Below the pieces are notes generated by a model. That model had not been told where the DNA came from, did not search any database, and saw nothing but the letters and a program-made list of their open reading frames with translations. A stretch of 64,000 bases of DNA from Sphingobium sp. AS12 (lineage in GTDB: Bacteria > Pseudomonadota > Alphaproteobacteria > Sphingomonadales > Sphingomonadaceae). Numbering within the stretch: position 1 is the stretch's first letter; the number at the start of each line of letters is the position of its first letter. Made by a program: the position numbers and the translations under genes. The stretch spans positions 620,001 to 684,000 of the forward strand of contig NZ_JAHRGM010000001.1 in the NCBI RefSeq assembly GCF_019097845.1, written 5' to 3'. Below are positions 62,535 to 64,000 of the stretch, in pieces.

Positions 62535-63809
62535 TCATTGCGCGATCAGGTTCAGCGCGCGGGTCAGCAGCGCTACGAAGCGGGCTTCATCGACGCGGGC
62601 GGCGCTGTCGTTCCAGCTGGCCGCGATCGCGAACCAGCGGCCATCGCGCGCCTGCGACAGAAAATTCATGGCGATGACGCCCGGCTCCGATCCGCCCTTA
62701 TAGCCCAGATAGCGCCAGCGTTTCGCGTCGGCCGGCGCGATGCCGGGATTGACCGCCATGATAGGCAGCGCGTCGCCGCCATTACGCCGCAGCCAGTCGA
62801 GCAGGCGAACCATATCGCGCGGCGTGGCGAACCATTCGATGCTGTCGATCGCGGTCGGCACTTCTGCAACCGTTCCGATATCCACCGCGCCCGCCGTCAA
62901 TCGCGCGGCATCGGCGGCGATCAGCGCGCGGCGCGCATCCCGCGTTGCTGCGGCATAGCGGCGCGCAAGGTCGGCATTGGCGGGCATTTTAAGCGCGAAG
63001 GCCTCCGCGGTGGTCAGCAGCGGCAGCGTCGCGTCCGGGCGGGCATGGCCGCTTGCCCCGACCATCGCATCGACCCGCGCACGTCCCAGAGCCAGCAACA
63101 GCGTGTCTGCCGCGCTATTGTCGCTCTCCGCGATCATCGCCAGCGCCAGACTGTGCAGTGTCATCGGCGCACCATCCGGGCTTGTCAGCAGTCGCCCGGA
63201 AAAGCTTTTGTGCGCCAGCGGGATCACATCGCTCCAGCGCCGCTCCCCGGCTGCCACGGCGCGGGCGAGTTCCGCCACTATATAGAGTTTGAACGATGAC
63301 CCGGTGGCCATCAGCGCGTCGTCGCGATGGCCATGCAGCCAGACCGGCCCAGCCTCGTCCAGCCGGGCGATGGAAAGGGCCGCCCTACCGGGCAGGGCTG
63401 CGATATCGGCCAATACCCGGTCCATACTGTCACCGCTTTGCCGTATGCCCACCAGTTGCAGGCCGATGACGCGGTGAGGCGCTTGCGGCGCTACGACGAG
63501 GGTGAAGCCGACCGTTGCCCGCTCATAGCGAATTTCCACCACACCCGTCGTCGGACTTTCGGCCTGCACCGCCCCACGCGCCACCGGCTTGCCATGCTGC
63601 CTGCGCAGATCGGCCGTCAGTGCGCGCCATTGCGCGACCGGCACGGCGTCCAGAAACAGGGTGGAGAAATAGGCATCCTCGCCACCGGGCGCCGACAGGA
63701 TCGTCAACAACTGGTCAGCCCGCGCCTGATAGGCGGTAGTAGGTTGGGCAAGGCTGACGATCGGCCGGAAAATCAAAAGCAGAGCGAAGAAGATCGACCA
63801 GAGCCGCAC
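62535..63809 (-). CDS. Exported serine hydrolase of the class A beta-lactamase fold
   Basis: Signal peptide RLWSIFFALLLIFRPIVSLA. The first 110 mature residues are a separate alpha/beta domain found in several penicillin-binding-like hydrolases. The catalytic part has SxxK in ATGSSFKLYIVAEL, SDN in MIAESDNSAADTLL, and KGG in LGYKGGSEPG. 424 residues. Beta-lactamase activity cannot be inferred, because no Glu166-type omega loop could be placed with confidence. The only start seen is a GTG at 63809 with no clear ribosome binding site; the palindromic repeat at 63819 lies directly upstream. Confidence 0.85.
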   Translation of the reverse strand: MRLWSIFFALLLIFRPIVSLAQPTTAYQARADQLLTILSAPGGEDAYFSTLFLDAVPVAQWRALTADLRRQHGKPVARGAVQAESPTTGVVEIRYERATVGFTLVVAPQAPHRVIGLQLVGIRQSGDSMDRVLADIAALPGRAALSIARLDEAGPVWLHGHRDDALMATGSSFKLYIVAELARAVAAGERRWSDVIPLAHKSFSGRLLTSPDGAPMTLHSLALAMIAESDNSAADTLLLALGRARVDAMVGASGHARPDATLPLLTTAEAFALKMPANADLARRYAAATRDARRALIAADAARLTAGAVDIGTVAEVPTAIDSIEWFATPRDMVRLLDWLRRNGGDALPIMAVNPGIAPADAKRWRYLGYKGGSEPGVIAMNFLSQARDGRWFAIAASWNDSAARVDEARFVALLTRALNLIAQ

Positions 63810-63818
63810 ACGCTAGAT

Positions 63819-63892
63819 CCGTTCGTTTCGAGCGCAGTCGAGAAACGCAAAAGCGGACCAAGCGGCTTCTCGACTGCGCTCGAAGCGAACGG
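63819..63892. repeat. Palindromic repeat (CCGTTCGTTTCGAGCG family)
   Basis: The left arm CCGTTCGTTTCGAGCGCAGT... (63819-63846) pairs with ...GCGCTCGAAGCGAACGG (63865-63892), with two mismatches in 28. It shares its outer 16 bases with the 36965-37031 element but has a different core (CAGTC in place of ACGTC). It lies between parE and the serine hydrolase, just upstream of the latter's start. Confidence 0.9.
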
Positions 63893-63913
63893 GTATCGGG
63901 GGCAAACGGCCCC

Positions 63914-64000
63914 TCATGCGTCGATCGCTTCTTCGTCCACCGCTGCCGCATTTTCCTGAATGAAGGCGAAGCGGTGCGCCGGGTTGGTGCCCATCAGCCG
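63914..64000 (-). CDS. parE: C-terminal end of topoisomerase IV subunit B (ParE), partial
   Basis: Only the last 28 codons are in the window: LMGTNPAHRFAFIQENAA followed by a short acidic tail and TGA at 63914. The RLMG-x-(6 or 7)-R-F-x-F/Y-IQENA ending is that of ParE; GyrB ends differently (RRKFIE). The rest of the gene lies beyond 64000. Confidence 0.8.
   Translation of the reverse strand, partial: RLMGTNPAHRFAFIQENAAAVDEEAIDA

Noticed and set aside
62535-63809. Beta-lactamase resistance gene
   Set aside because: SxxK, SDN and KGG are present, but so they are in many cell-wall hydrolases of this fold; there is a large extra N-terminal domain and no clear omega-loop glutamate, so resistance is not claimed.

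Overview
The window is a GC-rich stretch (roughly 63-65 percent by eye) of an alphaproteobacterial chromosome, most likely a sphingomonad (Sphingobium, Sphingomonas or Novosphingobium type). This rests on the fused ispDF gene, the dusB-ntrBC-ntrYX-hfq order, a double-length Hfq, the GAAC-N7-GAAC SOS box, the imuA-imuB-dnaE2 cassette, and short palindromic repeats that end in CCGTTCG or TTCGACAAGCTCAG. No phage, insertion sequence, integrase or CRISPR array was found. Almost everything is core or near-core gene content.

Layout. 1-8833: a tightly overlapping type II secretion operon, gspE (5' end outside the window), F, G, H, I, J, K, L, M, N, and the prepilin peptidase gspO. 8856-14800: an SOS mutagenesis operon imuA-imuB-dnaE2 behind a LexA box. 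14818-18672: tRNA-Pro, a 25-residue membrane peptide, an Asn/Ala-rich lipoprotein, an M28 peptidase and ettA, then a probable small RNA ending at 18827. 18999-23620: a NYN-domain protein, beta-carbonic anhydrase, lipA, a RatA/COQ10-like protein, pncC and ispDF. 23731-32741: the nitrogen-control block dusB-ntrB-ntrC-ntrY-ntrX, then a tandem-duplicated hfq and glutaminase glsA. 32811-49653: tRNA-Asn, nadK, moaA, a degenerate GGDEF/EAL protein, a MAPEG protein, mfd, sdhE, recG, an MscS channel, a PilZ protein, tyrS, anmK, a prolyl-4-hydroxylase-like protein and a CoxE-type VWA protein. 49734-62513: a microaerobic respiration block with a cytosolic chemoreceptor, uspA, fixL, fixJ, an FNR/FixK-type regulator, and the full cbb3 oxidase set ccoNOQP plus ccoGHIS. 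62535-64000: a serine hydrolase and the last codons of parE.

How the parts work together. FixLJ and the Fe-S regulator next to it should switch on ccoNOQP when oxygen falls, and ccoGHIS supply copper and assembly. An FNR-like site precedes ccoN, and a shared AGGGAYATT word precedes uspA, the fnr-like gene and ccoN. The Ntr genes sit beside Hfq and a glutaminase, which suggests linked nitrogen control.

The most unusual structure is in the secretion operon. Every junction from gspF/G to gspI/J carries a different palindromic element inside the 5' coding region of the downstream gene, just before the prepilin cleavage site. The elements are translated into leader peptides of up to about 48 residues, which the prepilin peptidase would then remove. 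Other notable points are the Hfq fusion, the candidate small RNA, an SOS box three bases from the imuA start codon, and a repeat that supplies the likely ribosome binding site of mfd.
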